DNA of 38,753 nt from Betaproteobacteria bacterium (GCA_025358705.1 JANYII010000309.1:1-38753), one strand, 5' to 3'. Positions 1 to 12,178 are shown, counted from the stretch's first letter. The notes: generated by a model not told the origin, from the letters alone. Made by a program: numbers and translations.

Positions 1-1934
1 TGCAGGCCCTCGCCATTCAGCGTGGTGCGTCCCGCTGTCGCGCCAAGCAGGAAACCGCGCGCGCGCTGGTCAGCCGCTGCCCATGCCAGGTCGCCGATGC
101 GCTGCATGCCGAACATCGAATAGAAGATGTAGAACGGCACCGTCACCTGGTTCGAGTGGCTGTACGAAGTCGCGGCGGAGATCCACGAGCACATCGCGCC
201 CGCCTCGTTGATGCCTTCCTCCAGGATCTGCCCCGCCTTGTCCTCGCGGTAGTACATCACCTGGTCCTTGTCGACCGGCTCGTACTTCTGGCCCTCGGGA
301 GCGAAGATGCCGAGCTGCCGGAACATGCCTTCCATGCCGAAGGTGCGCGCCTCATCCGGGACGATCGGCACAATGCGCTTGCCCAGTTCCTTGTCGCGCA
401 CCAGCGCGGTGAGGATCCGCACGAACGCCATCGTGGTTGATATCTCGCGACCCTCGCCCGAGCCCTTCAGCACCTGGTCGAACGCTGACAGCGGCGGCAC
501 GGCGGGCGTGTCCTGCGATTTCTGCCGGCGCTGCGGGAAGAAACCGCCCAATGCCTTGCGGTGCTCCTGCAGGTACTTCATCTCCGGCGAATCCGCCGGC
601 GGCACGTAGAACGGCAGCTTTTCCAGCTGGTCATCGGAAATGGGCACGTTAAAGCGGTCGCGCATCTCGCGGATCGTCGCCACGTCGACCTTTTTCAGCT
701 GGTGCGTCGGATTCTTTGCCTGCCCCTGCTTGCCCAGCCCGTAGCCCTTGATGGTCTTGGCGAGGATCACGGTGGGTTGGCCCTTGTGCTTCACCGCGGC
801 GGCGTACGCCGCGTAAATCTTGTGCGGATCGTGGCCGCCGCGATTCAGGCGCCAGATGTCTTCATCGGTCATGCGCGAGACCATCTCCAGTACCCTGGGG
901 TGCTTGCCGAAGAAGTGCTTCCTCACGAAGGCGCCGTCGTTGGCCTTGAAGTTCTGGTACTCGCCGTCGACGGTGTCCTCCATGATCTTGCGCAGGTGGC
1001 CGTCCTTGTCGCGCGCGAGCAGAGCGTCCCAGTAGCCGCCCCAGATGAGCTTGATCACGTTCCAGCCGGAACCGCGGAACTCGCCTTCGAGCTCCTGGAT
1101 GATCTTGCCGTTGCCGCGCACCGGGCCGTCCAGGCGTTGCAGGTTGCAGTTGACGATGAAGATCAGGTTGTCGAGCTTCTCGCGCGCCGCCATGCCGATC
1201 GCGCCCAGCGACTCGGGCTCGTCCATCTCGCCATCGCCGCAGAACACCCAAACCTTGCGGTTCTCCGTTTGCGCGTGCCCTCTCGCCTGCAGGTATTTGA
1301 GGTAGCGCGCCATGTAGATCGCCTGGATCGGCCCCAAACCCATGGATACCGTGGGGAACTGCCAGTAGTCGGGCATCAGCCATGGATGCGGATAGGAAGA
1401 CACGCCCTTGCCATCGACTTCGCGGCGGAAATCGAGCAGCTGTTCCTCGGTGAAACGGCCTTCCAGCAGGCCGCGCGCGTAGATGCCCGGCGACGAATGT
1501 CCCTGGAAATACACCAGGTCGCCCCCGTGTCCTTCGTGCGGCGCGTTCCAGAAATGGTTTTGCCCGACGCCGAACAGCGTGCCCACCGACGCGAAACTGG
1601 CGATGTGGCCACCCAGCTCGTCGTCGTTCTTGTTCGCGCGCGCCACCATCACCATCGCGTTCCAGCGGCAGAACGACCTGATGCGCTCTTCGAGCGCCGG
1701 GTCTCCCGGCGAACGCTCCTCCATGTGCGCCGGGATGGTGTTGACGTATGGCGTATGCGGACTGTAGGGGAGCGTGACGCCGGAAGTGCGCGCCTTCTCG
1801 GTAAGCTTTTCGATCAGGTAATGCGCGCGCTCGCCGCCTTCGCGCTCGAGCACCGCTTCAAGCGCGTCCAGCCATTCCTGCGTTTCGAGGCTGTCGGGGT
1901 CATTGGCCGCGGGTTGTTGCGGAACGGCGGACAT
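1..1934 (-). CDS. aceE: pyruvate dehydrogenase E1 component, homodimeric type (3' end truncated by window edge)
   Basis: Reverse-strand translation from ATG at 1932-1934: MSAVPQQPAANDPDSLETQEWLDALEAVLEREGGERAHYLIEKLTEKAR...VWVFCGDGEMDEPESLGAIGMAAREKLDNLIFIVNCNLQRLDGPVRGNGKIIQELE; open to base 1; strong upstream SD (AGGAGGAAA). Absent from the ORF track, probably because it runs off the edge. Confidence 0.97.
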   Translation of the reverse strand, partial: MSAVPQQPAANDPDSLETQEWLDALEAVLEREGGERAHYLIEKLTEKARTSGVTLPYSPHTPYVNTIPAHMEERSPGDPALEERIRSFCRWNAMVMVARANKNDDELGGHIASFASVGTLFGVGQNHFWNAPHEGHGGDLVYFQGHSSPGIYARGLLEGRFTEEQLLDFRREVDGKGVSSYPHPWLMPDYWQFPTVSMGLGPIQAIYMARYLKYLQARGHAQTENRKVWVFCGDGEMDEPESLGAIGMAAREKLDNLIFIVNCNLQRLDGPVRGNGKIIQELEGEFRGSGWNVIKLIWGGYWDALLARDKDGHLRKIMEDTVDGEYQNFKANDGAFVRKHFFGKHPRVLEMVSRMTDEDIWRLNRGGHDPHKIYAAYAAAVKHKGQPTVILAKTIKGYGLGKQGQAKNPTHQLKKVDVATIREMRDRFNVPISDDQLEKLPFYVPPADSPEMKYLQEHRKALGGFFPQRRQKSQDTPAVPPLSAFDQVLKGSGEGREISTTMAFVRILTALVRDKELGKRIVPIVPDEARTFGMEGMFRQLGIFAPEGQKYEPVDKDQVMYYREDKAGQILEEGINEAGAMCSWISAATSYSHSNQVTVPFYIFYSMFGMQRIGDLAWAAADQRARGFLLGATAGRTTLNGEGL

Positions 1935-2002
1935 AGTTTCCTCCTGCGTAATCTCTTGTAGAGAGCAATCGGATCTTGAAACGGGGTGATTTATAGTATG
2001 CC

Positions 2003-2854
2003 ATGGCCGCCACGATCATCGACGGAAAATCGCTTGCCGCAGCGACGCGCGCGTCACTGAAAAGCCGGGTCGATGCGCTTGCGGCCCGCGGCCTGCGCCC
2101 CGGGCTAGCCGCGATACTTGCCGGGGCCGACCCGGCTTCGCGCGTTTACGTGCGAAACAAGGTGCTCGCTTGCGAGGAAACCGGCGTCCGTTTCGAAGTC
2201 CACGAATTTCCGCAAGACGTTTCCGAGGCCATGCTCCTGGAACGGCTCGCGCAGTTGAACGCCGATCCGCAGGTGCATGGAATCCTGGTGCAGCTGCCGC
2301 TGCCGCGCCAGCTCGCGGCGGACCGGGTGCTGGCCGCAGTGTCACCCGCGAAAGATGTCGACGGCTTTCACGCCGCGAATCTCGGCGCGCTGCTGCAGGG
2401 GCGCCCGGGATTCGTCCCCGGAACACCTGCCGGCGTGATGCGGTTGTTGGAGCACGCCGGCGTGGCGCTGGCCGGCAAGCACGCCGTGATCGTCGGCCGC
2501 TCGACCATCGTCGGCAAACCGCTCGCGCTGCTACTCTTGCAAAAAGACGCTACCGTCACCATCTGCCATTCGAAGACACGCGATCTTGGGGCGACCACGC
2601 GGCAGGCCGATATCCTGGTCGCCGCGGTGGGACAGGCGAAACTCATCACTGCGGACATGGTCAAACCGGGGGCCTGCGTTGTCGATGTCGGGGTCAACCG
2701 GTTGCCGGACGGCAAGCTTGCCGGCGACGTGGATTTTGCAGCGGTAAAAGAAATTGCAGGGAACATCACCCCGGTCCCGGGCGGCGTCGGCCCGATGACC
2801 GTCGCCATGTTGATCGTGAATACTGTGCGTGCTGCGGAGCTGTCGATTGAATAA
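2003..2854 (+). CDS. folD: bifunctional methylenetetrahydrofolate dehydrogenase / methenyltetrahydrofolate cyclohydrolase
   Basis: [20 protein letters not shown]...[12 protein letters not shown]...[11 protein letters not shown]...[17 protein letters not shown]...GDVDF...[20 protein letters not shown]. Confidence 0.97.
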   Translation: MAATIIDGKSLAAATRASLKSRVDALAARGLRPGLAAILAGADPASRVYVRNKVLACEETGVRFEVHEFPQDVSEAMLLERLAQLNADPQVHGILVQLPLPRQLAADRVLAAVSPAKDVDGFHAANLGALLQGRPGFVPGTPAGVMRLLEHAGVALAGKHAVIVGRSTIVGKPLALLLLQKDATVTICHSKTRDLGATTRQADILVAAVGQAKLITADMVKPGACVVDVGVNRLPDGKLAGDVDFAAVKEIAGNITPVPGGVGPMTVAMLIVNTVRAAELSIE

Positions 2855-4892
2855 TCCTCTATTAGATTTTTCCGGCCTGCCGCGCTTCGCGGATATCAAA
2901 CCCGAGCACGTCGCGCCGGCGATGGATCAGCTCCTGGCCGACGCGCGCGCGGCGATGCGCCGGGCCGAGGAAGCGCCGGCGACGTGGGAACAATTCGTGC
3001 GGCCGCTGGAAGACGCGACCGAGCGGCTGTCGCGCGCGTGGGGACAGGTCGAACACCTGCACGCGGTGCTCGACAGCCCGCCGCTACGCGAGGCCTACAA
3101 CGCCTGCCTGCCGAAAATCACCCAGTTCTGGACCGAACTGGGCCAGAACCAGCAGCTGTTCGAGAAGTACCGCACGCTGAAAGCTTCTCCCGGATTCGTG
3201 CAATTCCCGCCCGCGCGCAGGAAGCTGGTGGAGAACGCGCTGCGTGATTTCCGCCTGGGCGGGGCGGAACTGCCCGCCCAGGTGAAGCCGCGCTACGCGG
3301 CGATCCAGGAAGAACTTGCTTCGCTGTCGGCGAAATTCTCCGAGAACGTGCTGGATGCGACCAACGCGTATTCGATCGTGATCGAGGACGAGAAGCGGCT
3401 GGCCGGAATCCCCGCGGACGATCTGCAGGCCGCGAGGGAAGCCGCCGGGAAAGACGGCAGGAAGGGTTGGAAATTCAATCTGCAGATGCCCTCCTACTTC
3501 CCGGTGATGCAATACGCGGAAGACCGGGCGCTGCGCGAGGCGCTCTACCGCGCGAGCGCGACGCGGGCGTCCGAATTCGGCAAGGCCGAGTGGGACAACA
3601 CGCCGCTTATCGAACGCATCCTCAAGCTGCGCAAGGAGGACGCGACGCTGCTCGGCTACCCAAATTTCGCCCAGGTGTCGCTCGAACCGAAGATGGCGCG
3701 GACGCCGAAGGAGGTCATCGAATTCCTGCGCGACCTGGCGGGCCGCGCCCGGCCTTTCGCCGAACACGACCTGGAAGAACTGCACGGCTTCGCGAGGGAG
3801 GAGCTCGGCCTCGAAAAACTCGAATCCTGGGACATTGCGTACGCCTCGGAGAAGCTGCGCGCGAAGCGCTATGCGTTCTCGGACCAGGAAGTGAAGCAGT
3901 ATTTTCCTGAAGACCAGGTCGTGCCGGGCATGTTCAAACTGGTCGAGACGATCTACGGCATCCACATTGCCGAATCCAAGGCACCGCTGTGGCATGGCGA
4001 CGTGCGCTTCTTCGACATCCGCAATGCCGGCGGCGAACTGATCGGCCGCTTCTACGTTGATTTGTACTCGCGCGACACCAAGCGTGGCGGCGCCTGGATG
4101 GACGGTGCAATCTCGCGGCGCCGGCTGGAAAGCGGGATCCAGGTTCCGGTCGCATACCTGAACTGCAATTTCTCGGGCCCTGTCGGCGGCAAGCCCGCGC
4201 TCTTTACGCACGATGACGTGATCACCCTGTTCCACGAATTCGGCCATGGCCTGCACCACCTGCTGACGCGCGTCGAGGACCTCGGCGTCGCCGGCATCAA
4301 CGGCGTCGAGTGGGACGCGGTCGAGCTGCCGAGCCAGTTCATGGAAAACTTCTGCTGGGAATGGGAAGTGCTTAAGCACATGACCCGCCACGTCGACTCG
4401 GGAAGAGCGCTGCCGCGCGCGCTTTACGACAAGATGCTCGCGGCGAAGAATTTCCAGTCTGGCCTGGGCACGCTGCGCCAGATTGAATTCGCGCTGTTCG
4501 ACATGCGGCTGCACTCTGAGTTCGACCCGGAGTCCGGCCGTGCTGCGCAGGCCGGAAGCGCGGTGCTTGGTCTGCTCGCCGAGGTGCGGCGCGAGGTCGC
4601 GGTGCTGGTGCCGCCCGCCTGGAACCGCTTCCCGAACAGCTTTTCCCACATCTTTGCCGGCGGCTATGCCGCGGGCTACTACAGCTACAAATGGGCCGAA
4701 GTGCTCTCGGCGGACGCGTACAGCCTGTTCGAGGAAATGGGCGTGCTCGATCCGGAGGCGGGGCGCAAATTCCGCGACGAAATCCTCGCCGTTGGCGGCA
4801 GCCGTCCGGCGGCGGATTCGTTCCGTGCCTTCCGCGGACGCGAGCCGCGCGTCGATGCCCTGCTCAGGCACAGTGGTATGATTCCCGCATGA
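2847..4892 (+). CDS. prlC: oligopeptidase A (M3 family zinc metallopeptidase)
   Basis: HEXXH motif in [15 protein letters not shown]-term [21 protein letters not shown] typical of OpdA/PrlC. In-frame TTG at 2847 overlapping the folD stop is the likely start (ORF track begins at 2829). Confidence 0.94.
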   Translation: MNNPLLDFSGLPRFADIKPEHVAPAMDQLLADARAAMRRAEEAPATWEQFVRPLEDATERLSRAWGQVEHLHAVLDSPPLREAYNACLPKITQFWTELGQNQQLFEKYRTLKASPGFVQFPPARRKLVENALRDFRLGGAELPAQVKPRYAAIQEELASLSAKFSENVLDATNAYSIVIEDEKRLAGIPADDLQAAREAAGKDGRKGWKFNLQMPSYFPVMQYAEDRALREALYRASATRASEFGKAEWDNTPLIERILKLRKEDATLLGYPNFAQVSLEPKMARTPKEVIEFLRDLAGRARPFAEHDLEELHGFAREELGLEKLESWDIAYASEKLRAKRYAFSDQEVKQYFPEDQVVPGMFKLVETIYGIHIAESKAPLWHGDVRFFDIRNAGGELIGRFYVDLYSRDTKRGGAWMDGAISRRRLESGIQVPVAYLNCNFSGPVGGKPALFTHDDVITLFHEFGHGLHHLLTRVEDLGVAGINGVEWDAVELPSQFMENFCWEWEVLKHMTRHVDSGRALPRALYDKMLAAKNFQSGLGTLRQIEFALFDMRLHSEFDPESGRAAQAGSAVLGLLAEVRREVAVLVPPAWNRFPNSFSHIFAGGYAAGYYSYKWAEVLSADAYSLFEEMGVLDPEAGRKFRDEILAVGGSRPAADSFRAFRGREPRVDALLRHSGMIPA

Positions 4893-5593
4893 TTTCGCGG
4901 GCTTTTCTGCTCGTACTGCTTGCCGCCGCCGCGACCTCTTCCGGTCTGGCGCAGGCGCAGCAGTACCGCTGGACCGATGCCAAGGGGCGAGTCCAGCTGA
5001 CCGACACGCCACCGCCCGCCTCGGCCAAGAATGTAAGGCGGATCGAGAGCAGCACGGTGCAGCCCGAGGCGGCGCCGCTGCCATTCGAGATCGCACGGCT
5101 ACAGAAGGATTTCCCGGTCACGCTCTACACCACGCCGAGCTGCAAGGATCTCTGCGAGCAGGCGCGCGCTGTCCTGAACCGGCGCAGCGTGCCGTTCAGC
5201 GAGTTCCAGGTCTGGAACGAGAAGACGCAGCAAGAACTGAAAAACGCCACCGGCTCCAACCAGCTCCCGGTGCTGATGGTCGGGCGCTCGTCGCTGCGCG
5301 GATTCGACCAGGGCCAGTTCGAAAAAATGCTGGATTCCGTGGGATACCCGGCGGCCGGCGCTTATCCCGCGCGCAATCAGGCCGCGCCCGCACTGCCCGA
5401 AGGCTATACCGGGCCCGAAGCCGCGACGGCGAAATCGGGGGCAACGAAGGCCGCGCCGGCAGCCAAAGCCGGACCCTATGACGCGAGCGGCCTCACCGGC
5501 CCGGCGCCCAAGCCCGGACAATACGACGCGAGCGGCCTTACCGGGCCGCCCCCGAAGCCCGGACAGTACGGCGTTCCCGGCGAAAAAAAATAG
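4889..5593 (+). CDS. exported DUF4124 / glutaredoxin-like protein
   Basis: Signal peptide [27 protein letters not shown]4124-like YRWTDAKGRVQLTDTPPP; Grx-like FPVTLYTTPSCKDLCEQARAVLNRRSVPFSEFQVW...NQLPVLMVG; ATGA overlap with the upstream stop codon. Confidence 0.85.
   Translation: MISRAFLLVLLAAAATSSGLAQAQQYRWTDAKGRVQLTDTPPPASAKNVRRIESSTVQPEAAPLPFEIARLQKDFPVTLYTTPSCKDLCEQARAVLNRRSVPFSEFQVWNEKTQQELKNATGSNQLPVLMVGRSSLRGFDQGQFEKMLDSVGYPAAGAYPARNQAAPALPEGYTGPEAATAKSGATKAAPAAKAGPYDASGLTGPAPKPGQYDASGLTGPPPKPGQYGVPGEKK
5477..5566 (+). repeat. two tandem 45-bp in-frame units encoding YDASGLTGP(A/P)PKPGQ
   Basis: Direct reading: tat/tac codons at 5477, 5522 and 5567 are spaced by 45 bp; units differ by a few bases. 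Confidence 0.9.
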
Positions 5594-5608
5594 CCTTGCT
5601 GTCGCAGG

Positions 5609-6373
5609 ATGAAACTTGCGACGTGGAACGTCAATTCGCTCAAGGTTCGCCTGCCGCATCTTACGGATTGGCTCGCGCAGGCGCAGCCCGACATTGTCTG
5701 CCTGCAGGAACTGAAGCTCGAAGACGTGAAATTTCCGCGCGCCGAACTGGAGGCAGCAGGCTACCAGTCCGCGTTCTCCGGCCAGAAAACCTACAACGGC
5801 GTGGCGATACTTTCGCGCTCGCCGCTGCTCGAGGTGAGCACGGGAATTCCCGGCTTCCAGGATGAGCAAAAGCGCGTCATCGCGGCTACGGCAGGCGGCG
5901 TTCGCGTAATCGGCGTCTACTGCCCGAACGGGCAGGCAGTGGGTTCGGACAAATATGCATACAAATTAAGCTGGTTCGCGGCGCTCAAGGACTATCTCGC
6001 CGGCGAGGTGCGGCGCTATGCCCAAGTCGTGGTTGCGGGAGACTTCAACGTCGCGCCGGAAGACCGGGATGTGCACGACCCGAAGGCCTGGGAAGGCCAG
6101 ATCCTCGTCTCGGAGCCGGAGCGCTCGGCGTGGCGCGCGCTACTCGGCGTCGGCCTGAGCGATACCTTCCGCCTCTTCGAGCAGGCGGAAAAAACCTATT
6201 CCTGGTGGGATTACCGGATGCTCGGCTTCCGGCGCAACGCGGGCCTCCGCATAGACCACGTCCTCGCCTCGGCTGAACTGGCGCGGCGCTGTACCGCGAG
6301 CACGATCGACAAGGCCCCGCGCAAGCTCGAGCGGCCTTCGGACCACGCGCCGGCGGTTGCTGAATTCTCCTAG
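5609..6373 (+). CDS. xthA: exodeoxyribonuclease III
   Basis: MKLATWNVNSLKVRLPHLTDWLAQAQPDIVCLQELKLED...VIGVYCPNG...GDFNVAPEDRDVHDP...WWDYR...LRIDHVLAS...PSDHAPAVAEF. Confidence 0.96.
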   Translation: MKLATWNVNSLKVRLPHLTDWLAQAQPDIVCLQELKLEDVKFPRAELEAAGYQSAFSGQKTYNGVAILSRSPLLEVSTGIPGFQDEQKRVIAATAGGVRVIGVYCPNGQAVGSDKYAYKLSWFAALKDYLAGEVRRYAQVVVAGDFNVAPEDRDVHDPKAWEGQILVSEPERSAWRALLGVGLSDTFRLFEQAEKTYSWWDYRMLGFRRNAGLRIDHVLASAELARRCTASTIDKAPRKLERPSDHAPAVAEFS

Positions 6374-6401
6374 CGACGCGCTTCCCCGGCTAGCGCGTCG
6401 C
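6373..6401. terminator. hairpin between convergent genes (9-bp perfect stem), possible bidirectional 3' end structure
   Basis: gcgacgcgc (6373-6381) pairs with gcgcgtcgc (6393-6401); spans the 3' ends of xthA and the convergent gene; no clear T tract. Confidence 0.4.
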
Positions 6402-6800
6402 GGGCAGGGAAACGCTGTATGAAAGTGCCAGCTTGAGCTGATCTCCGGTCTGCGCAGCCAGCACAGGGGCTTGCGATGTCCTTTGATCGGGGAGAGCTGC
6501 AGTCTGCGTTGGATTCCATGCCAGACCGATGGTCGCTGCGCAAAGCATCAGTGCGAATGCGCCGACGCCCGCGTAGCGCGCCGCGCGCTTGTGCCTCACC
6601 ACCGTTTCCAGGCGGGCACGTGCGTCAATGCCTCTGGATATTTCCACCTTGAGCCCATCTTCGGCCGCTGCCTTCAATTCACGTTCGAGTTTTTCCGCGC
6701 GCTTCGCAGCGAGCAGCCGCATTCTCTGGATGTTCACCCGTGCAAGGCGTGCTGCGTGCACCTGGCGGGCCATCTCTTCTGACTGAGCGTTCATGTTCAT
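6390..6800 (-). CDS. hypothetical protein with one predicted TM segment
   Basis: 136-aa ORF filling the gap; charged Arg/Lys/Glu-rich N-terminus followed by hydrophobic YAGVGAFALMLCAATIGLAW. Confidence 0.6.
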   Translation of the reverse strand: MNMNAQSEEMARQVHAARLARVNIQRMRLLAAKRAEKLERELKAAAEDGLKVEISRGIDARARLETVVRHKRAARYAGVGAFALMLCAATIGLAWNPTQTAALPDQRTSQAPVLAAQTGDQLKLALSYSVSLPATR

Positions 6801-6895
6801 CCCGGTAGCGTAGAGCGCGCATTGTCGCGCCGTGCTGCGCCGCGGGATGCAGGCAGATCGCCCCGGGGAGTGTAGGGAAAAACTAGCGCCCGGTG

Positions 6896-8494
6896 CTAGT
6901 CGATCTGGGCGTACGCCGGGAGCGTAAGGAATTCGACGTAGTCGCCTGTGGTGATCTGCTCAAAAAGCCGGGCGCCCGCTTCGTACTTGCCCGCCTTCCA
7001 GGCGTCTTCACCGAGGTGGGTCCTGACTTTCGGCAATTCCTCGGCAAGCAGTTTGCGGAACAGGTCGGCGCTCACCTTGCGGCCGTCGTCCAGCTTGCCC
7101 TTCTCCGAGCGTATCCACTGCCAGATCTGCGAGCGCGAGATTTCGGCGGTGGCCGCATCTTCCATGAGATTGAATACCGGTACGCAGCCGTTGCCCGCGA
7201 GCCAGGCGCCCAGGTACTGGATTCCCACCGAAATATTGTTGCGCAGTCCTGCTTCGGTGATCGGCGCCTCCGGCTTGAAGTCCAGCAAATCCGCCGCGCC
7301 GTAATTCACGTCGGGACGCTGGCGGCCGTACTGGTTCGGCTGCGGCATGTGCTTGTCGAAGATTTCCTTGGCGATCGGCACCAGCGCCGGATGCGCGACC
7401 CAGGTGCCATCGCAGCCATCGGTCACTTCGCGCAGTTTGTCCTGGCGCACTTTTTCCATCGCCGCCGCGTTCGCTACCGGGTCGTTCTTGATCGGGATTT
7501 GCGCCGCCATGCCGCCCATTGCGGGCGCGCCGCGACGATGGCAGGTCTTGACCAGCGTGAGAGCGTAAGAGCGCATGAAGGGCGAAGTCATCGTCACCTG
7601 CGAGCGATCCGCCAGGCAGAAATTTTCATTCGAGCGGAATTTCTTGATGCAGGAAAAAATGTAGTCCCAGCGGCCGATGTTGAGGCCTGCGGAATGGTCC
7701 TTCAGTTCCCACAGGAATTCGTCCATCTCGAAGGCCGCGACCACGGTCTCGATGAGACAGGTCGCCTTGATGCTGCCTTTTGGAATGCCGAGGCTCTCCT
7801 GCGCCAGAAGGAAGACGTCGTTCCAGAGACGCGCTTCCAGATGAGATTCCATCTTTGGCAGGTAGAAATAAGGCCCTGAGCCGCGCGCGAGCAGTTCCTT
7901 CGCGTTGTGGAAGAACAGCAAAGCGAAATCGAACAGGCCAGCGGAGACGGGCTTGCCATCCACGGTGACGTGCTTTTCGTCGAGATGCCAGCCGCGCGGC
8001 CGCGGAATCACTACCGCGGTCTTTTCGTTCAGGCTGTATTGCTTGCCATTCTGATCCAGGGAGATGTTGCGGCGCACCGCGTCGCGGATGTTGATCTGCC
8101 CGTCGATCATGTTGAACCAGGTCGGGCAATTGGCGTCCTCGAAGTCCGCCATGAAAGTGGAAGCGCCGCAGTTGAGCGCGTTGATCACCATCTTGCGATC
8201 GGTCGGGCCGGTGATCTCGACACGGCGGTCGAGCATGTCCTTCGGCTGCGGCGAAATGGTCCAGTTGGCGTCGCGGATGCTTTTCGTCTCCGGCAGGAAG
8301 TCGGGCAGCTTGCCGGCATCGAATTCCTTTTGCCGCGCGGCGCGGCGCGCGAGCAGTTCCTGGCGGCGCGCTTCAAAATTCCGGTGCAACTTCGCGACAA
8401 ACGCGAGCGCTTCGGGCGTCAGGATCCGGGCAAATTCCTGGGAAATCGGAGCGGACGCGTGAAGGCCAGCAGGAAACGGATTGGATCTGTCCAC
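6896..8494 (-). CDS. aceB: malate synthase A
   Basis: VEITGPTDRKMVINALNCGASTFMADFEDANCPTWFNMIDGQINIRDAVRR...VVIPRPRGWHLDEKHV...RWDYIFSCIKKF...MGGMAAQIPIK; GTG start. Confidence 0.97.
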   Translation of the reverse strand: MDRSNPFPAGLHASAPISQEFARILTPEALAFVAKLHRNFEARRQELLARRAARQKEFDAGKLPDFLPETKSIRDANWTISPQPKDMLDRRVEITGPTDRKMVINALNCGASTFMADFEDANCPTWFNMIDGQINIRDAVRRNISLDQNGKQYSLNEKTAVVIPRPRGWHLDEKHVTVDGKPVSAGLFDFALLFFHNAKELLARGSGPYFYLPKMESHLEARLWNDVFLLAQESLGIPKGSIKATCLIETVVAAFEMDEFLWELKDHSAGLNIGRWDYIFSCIKKFRSNENFCLADRSQVTMTSPFMRSYALTLVKTCHRRGAPAMGGMAAQIPIKNDPVANAAAMEKVRQDKLREVTDGCDGTWVAHPALVPIAKEIFDKHMPQPNQYGRQRPDVNYGAADLLDFKPEAPITEAGLRNNISVGIQYLGAWLAGNGCVPVFNLMEDAATAEISRSQIWQWIRSEKGKLDDGRKVSADLFRKLLAEELPKVRTHLGEDAWKAGKYEAGARLFEQITTGDYVEFLTLPAYAQID

Positions 8495-8642
8495 GGCGCG
8501 AAAAACTCTGTTGACGGAAGAGGGAGAATTCTACGTATCGCGATGACGCGCCGCAACATGAGATGATGCTGCGGCGCCGGTTGCGGTCAAAAAGCACCGG
8601 GAGTACGCTGCCCTCCCACAGTGCGGGGCTGAATTTCACATT

Positions 8643-9704
8643 ATGAAAAATCCTTACAATATCCTCATCTTCGGTGCTTCCTACGGCTCTTTGCTCGCAA
8701 CCAAGCTGCTGCTTGGCGGGCACAACGTAAGAATGGTCTGCACACCGGCCGAAGCCGAGTTGTTCAACCGCGAAGGCGCGATCGTTCGCATGCCGGTCAA
8801 AGGCCGCGACGGTCTGGTCGAGATCCATTCGCGCAAGCTGCCCGGCAAGCTCACCGCCTGCACGCCGGCCGACGCGAGTCCCGAAGGCCACGACCTTGTG
8901 GTTCTCGGCATGCAGGAGCCGCAGTACCGCTCGCCGGGCGTGCGCGAGCTGCTGGCGGCGGTGGCAAAGGCAAAACTGCCTTGCATGTCGATCATGAACA
9001 TACCGCCGTTGCCCTATCTCGCGCGCCTTCCCGGAATTGATCCGAGCTCTTGCAGGGTTTGCTACACCGATGCCACGGTATGGGACGGATTTGATTCGAA
9101 ATTGATGACGTTGTGCAGCCCGGACCCGCAGGCGTTCCGGCCGCCGGAGGAAAAAGTGAATGTGCTGCAGGTACGCCTGCCAACGAACTTCAAGTCGGCG
9201 CGCTTTCCTTCGGATGCGCATACCGCGATCCTGCGACGGCTTGAAGCCGACATCCAGGCCGCGCGCTTCGACGGCATGGAATTGCCCGTCAAATTGAAAG
9301 TGTACGACTCGGTGTTCGTACCGTTGGCGAAATGGTCCATGCTGCTCGCCGGCAACTATCGCTGCATCCAGAAGGACGGCATCCGCCCGATCAAGGATGC
9401 GGTGCACTCCGACCTGGAGACCTCGCGCTCGGTCTACAGCTGGGTAGCGAAGTTGTGCGTTTCTCTTGGCGCGGACGAAAAAGACCTGGTGCCGTTCGAA
9501 AAGTATGCAGCGGCGGCGCAGTCGCTGGTCACGCCTTCTTCGGCGGCGCGAGCCGTCGCCGGCGGCGCGCTCAGCATAGAACGCACCGACCGCCTGGTGA
9601 AGGCGATCGGAGAGCAGAAGGGAATGCGTTCACCGAAGGTGGACGAAATCGTGGCAATCGTGGACGCCCGGCTGGAAGCCAACTACCAGGCAAACAAGAA
9701 ATAG
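8643..9704 (+). CDS. ketopantoate reductase-like (ApbA/PanE-type Rossmann) protein
   Basis: N-terminal NILIFGASYGSLLATKLLLGGHNVRMVCTP nucleotide-binding-like segment; middle and C-terminal regions only distantly resemble the family. Confidence 0.6.
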   Translation: MKNPYNILIFGASYGSLLATKLLLGGHNVRMVCTPAEAELFNREGAIVRMPVKGRDGLVEIHSRKLPGKLTACTPADASPEGHDLVVLGMQEPQYRSPGVRELLAAVAKAKLPCMSIMNIPPLPYLARLPGIDPSSCRVCYTDATVWDGFDSKLMTLCSPDPQAFRPPEEKVNVLQVRLPTNFKSARFPSDAHTAILRRLEADIQAARFDGMELPVKLKVYDSVFVPLAKWSMLLAGNYRCIQKDGIRPIKDAVHSDLETSRSVYSWVAKLCVSLGADEKDLVPFEKYAAAAQSLVTPSSAARAVAGGALSIERTDRLVKAIGEQKGMRSPKVDEIVAIVDARLEANYQANKK

Positions 9705-9705
9705 C

Positions 9706-11105
<1,400 letters not shown>

Positions 11106-11109
<4 letters not shown>

Positions 11110-12173
11110 GTCAACGGCAGCAATAATGTGAATATCGTTCTTCCCGGGCGGCTGTCGAATTCGACGACACCGCCATGATTTTGTACGTAGGTCTGCACCA
11201 GCGCGAGGCCAATGCCGCTGCCGCCCTCCCGTCCGGAAACGAGCGGATTGAAGACGCGGTCGCGGATTTCCTCGGGCACGCCAGGCCCGTCGTCTATCAC
11301 TTGCAATTCCAATGCCAGCTTGTGGCGCTGCCGGGCAATTGTCACAAGGCGGGCCGAACGGGTGCGCAGGACGATGGTCCCGCCACGGCCGCTGTTCGCC
11401 CCGGAAAGGAGCGCCTGGGCGGCATTCCGGACCACGTTCAGGACGGCCTGGATAAGCTGCTCGATATCGCCGACGAGGTCCGGGACGCTTGGGTCGTAGT
11501 TGCGCAGTACGGAGATGCCTTCCGGAAATTCGGCCTGGACCAGGCTTCGGACGCGCTCCAGAACTTCGTGGATATTCACCGCCGCCAGCTGCACCGCACG
11601 CCGCGGCGTCAACAGGCGGTCAAGCAGCACCTGCAGCCGGTCAGCCTCCTTGATGATGACCTGGGTGTATTCCCGCAATTCGGGCCGGTCGAGCTCACGC
11701 TCGAGCAACTGCGCCGATCCGCGCAGCCCGCCGAGCGGGTTTTTGATCTCGTGCGCAAGATTGCGCAGCAGTTCCCGCGTGGTCTCCTGCTGGTCAAGCA
11801 GGCGCTCTTCCCGCTCCTGCCGCAACTGCTCCTGGATCGGCCGCAATTCCACCAGCAGGGGCGCATCCGGGATATCGATCGGTGCCACAAGGCAGGAGAG
11901 CGGCAATGGCTCGCGCCCCGCGCGCTCGTAGCTGGCGGCCTGCGCGCGGTAGCTCCAGTGCACGGCAAGAGCCTCTGCCAACATGCTTTCGAGCGTCGCG
12001 CTATCGGTAAAAAGGGCCGGAAATGGCTGGCCAACGAGCGACCTGGCGCCCGCGCCGAGCAGATTCTCGGCCGCCGAATTCGTGTAGCGCACCACGTAGC
12101 TGCCGTCCAGAATCACGACGGCGGTGGCGAGGAGCTCCAGGCCCTGAAGCCCATTGGGTTGTGCTTCGGCCAT
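11106..12173 (-). CDS. glnL: nitrogen regulation sensor histidine kinase NtrB
   Basis: PAS-like N-term; H-box NLAHEIKNPLGGLRGSAQLLERELD; VIDDGPGVPEEIRDRVFNPLVSGREGGSGIGLALVQTYVQNHGG; ATGA overlap with glnG. Confidence 0.96.
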
Positions 12174-12178
12174 TGGCC

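Noticed and set aside
561-1961. 466-aa plus-strand ORF at the left edge
   Set aside because: Antisense to aceE, whose minus-strand frame is open and clearly recognisable from 1934 to base 1.
3084-5096. 670-aa minus-strand ORF opposite prlC and the DUF4124-Grx gene
   Set aside because: Antisense to a clearly recognisable M3 peptidase; composition (Arg/His/Val-rich) is typical of shadow ORFs in GC-rich DNA and no domain is recognised.
5477-5566. 45-bp tandem repeats considered as a CRISPR or mobile repeat
   Set aside because: Only two in-frame units without spacers, encoding a protein tail repeat.
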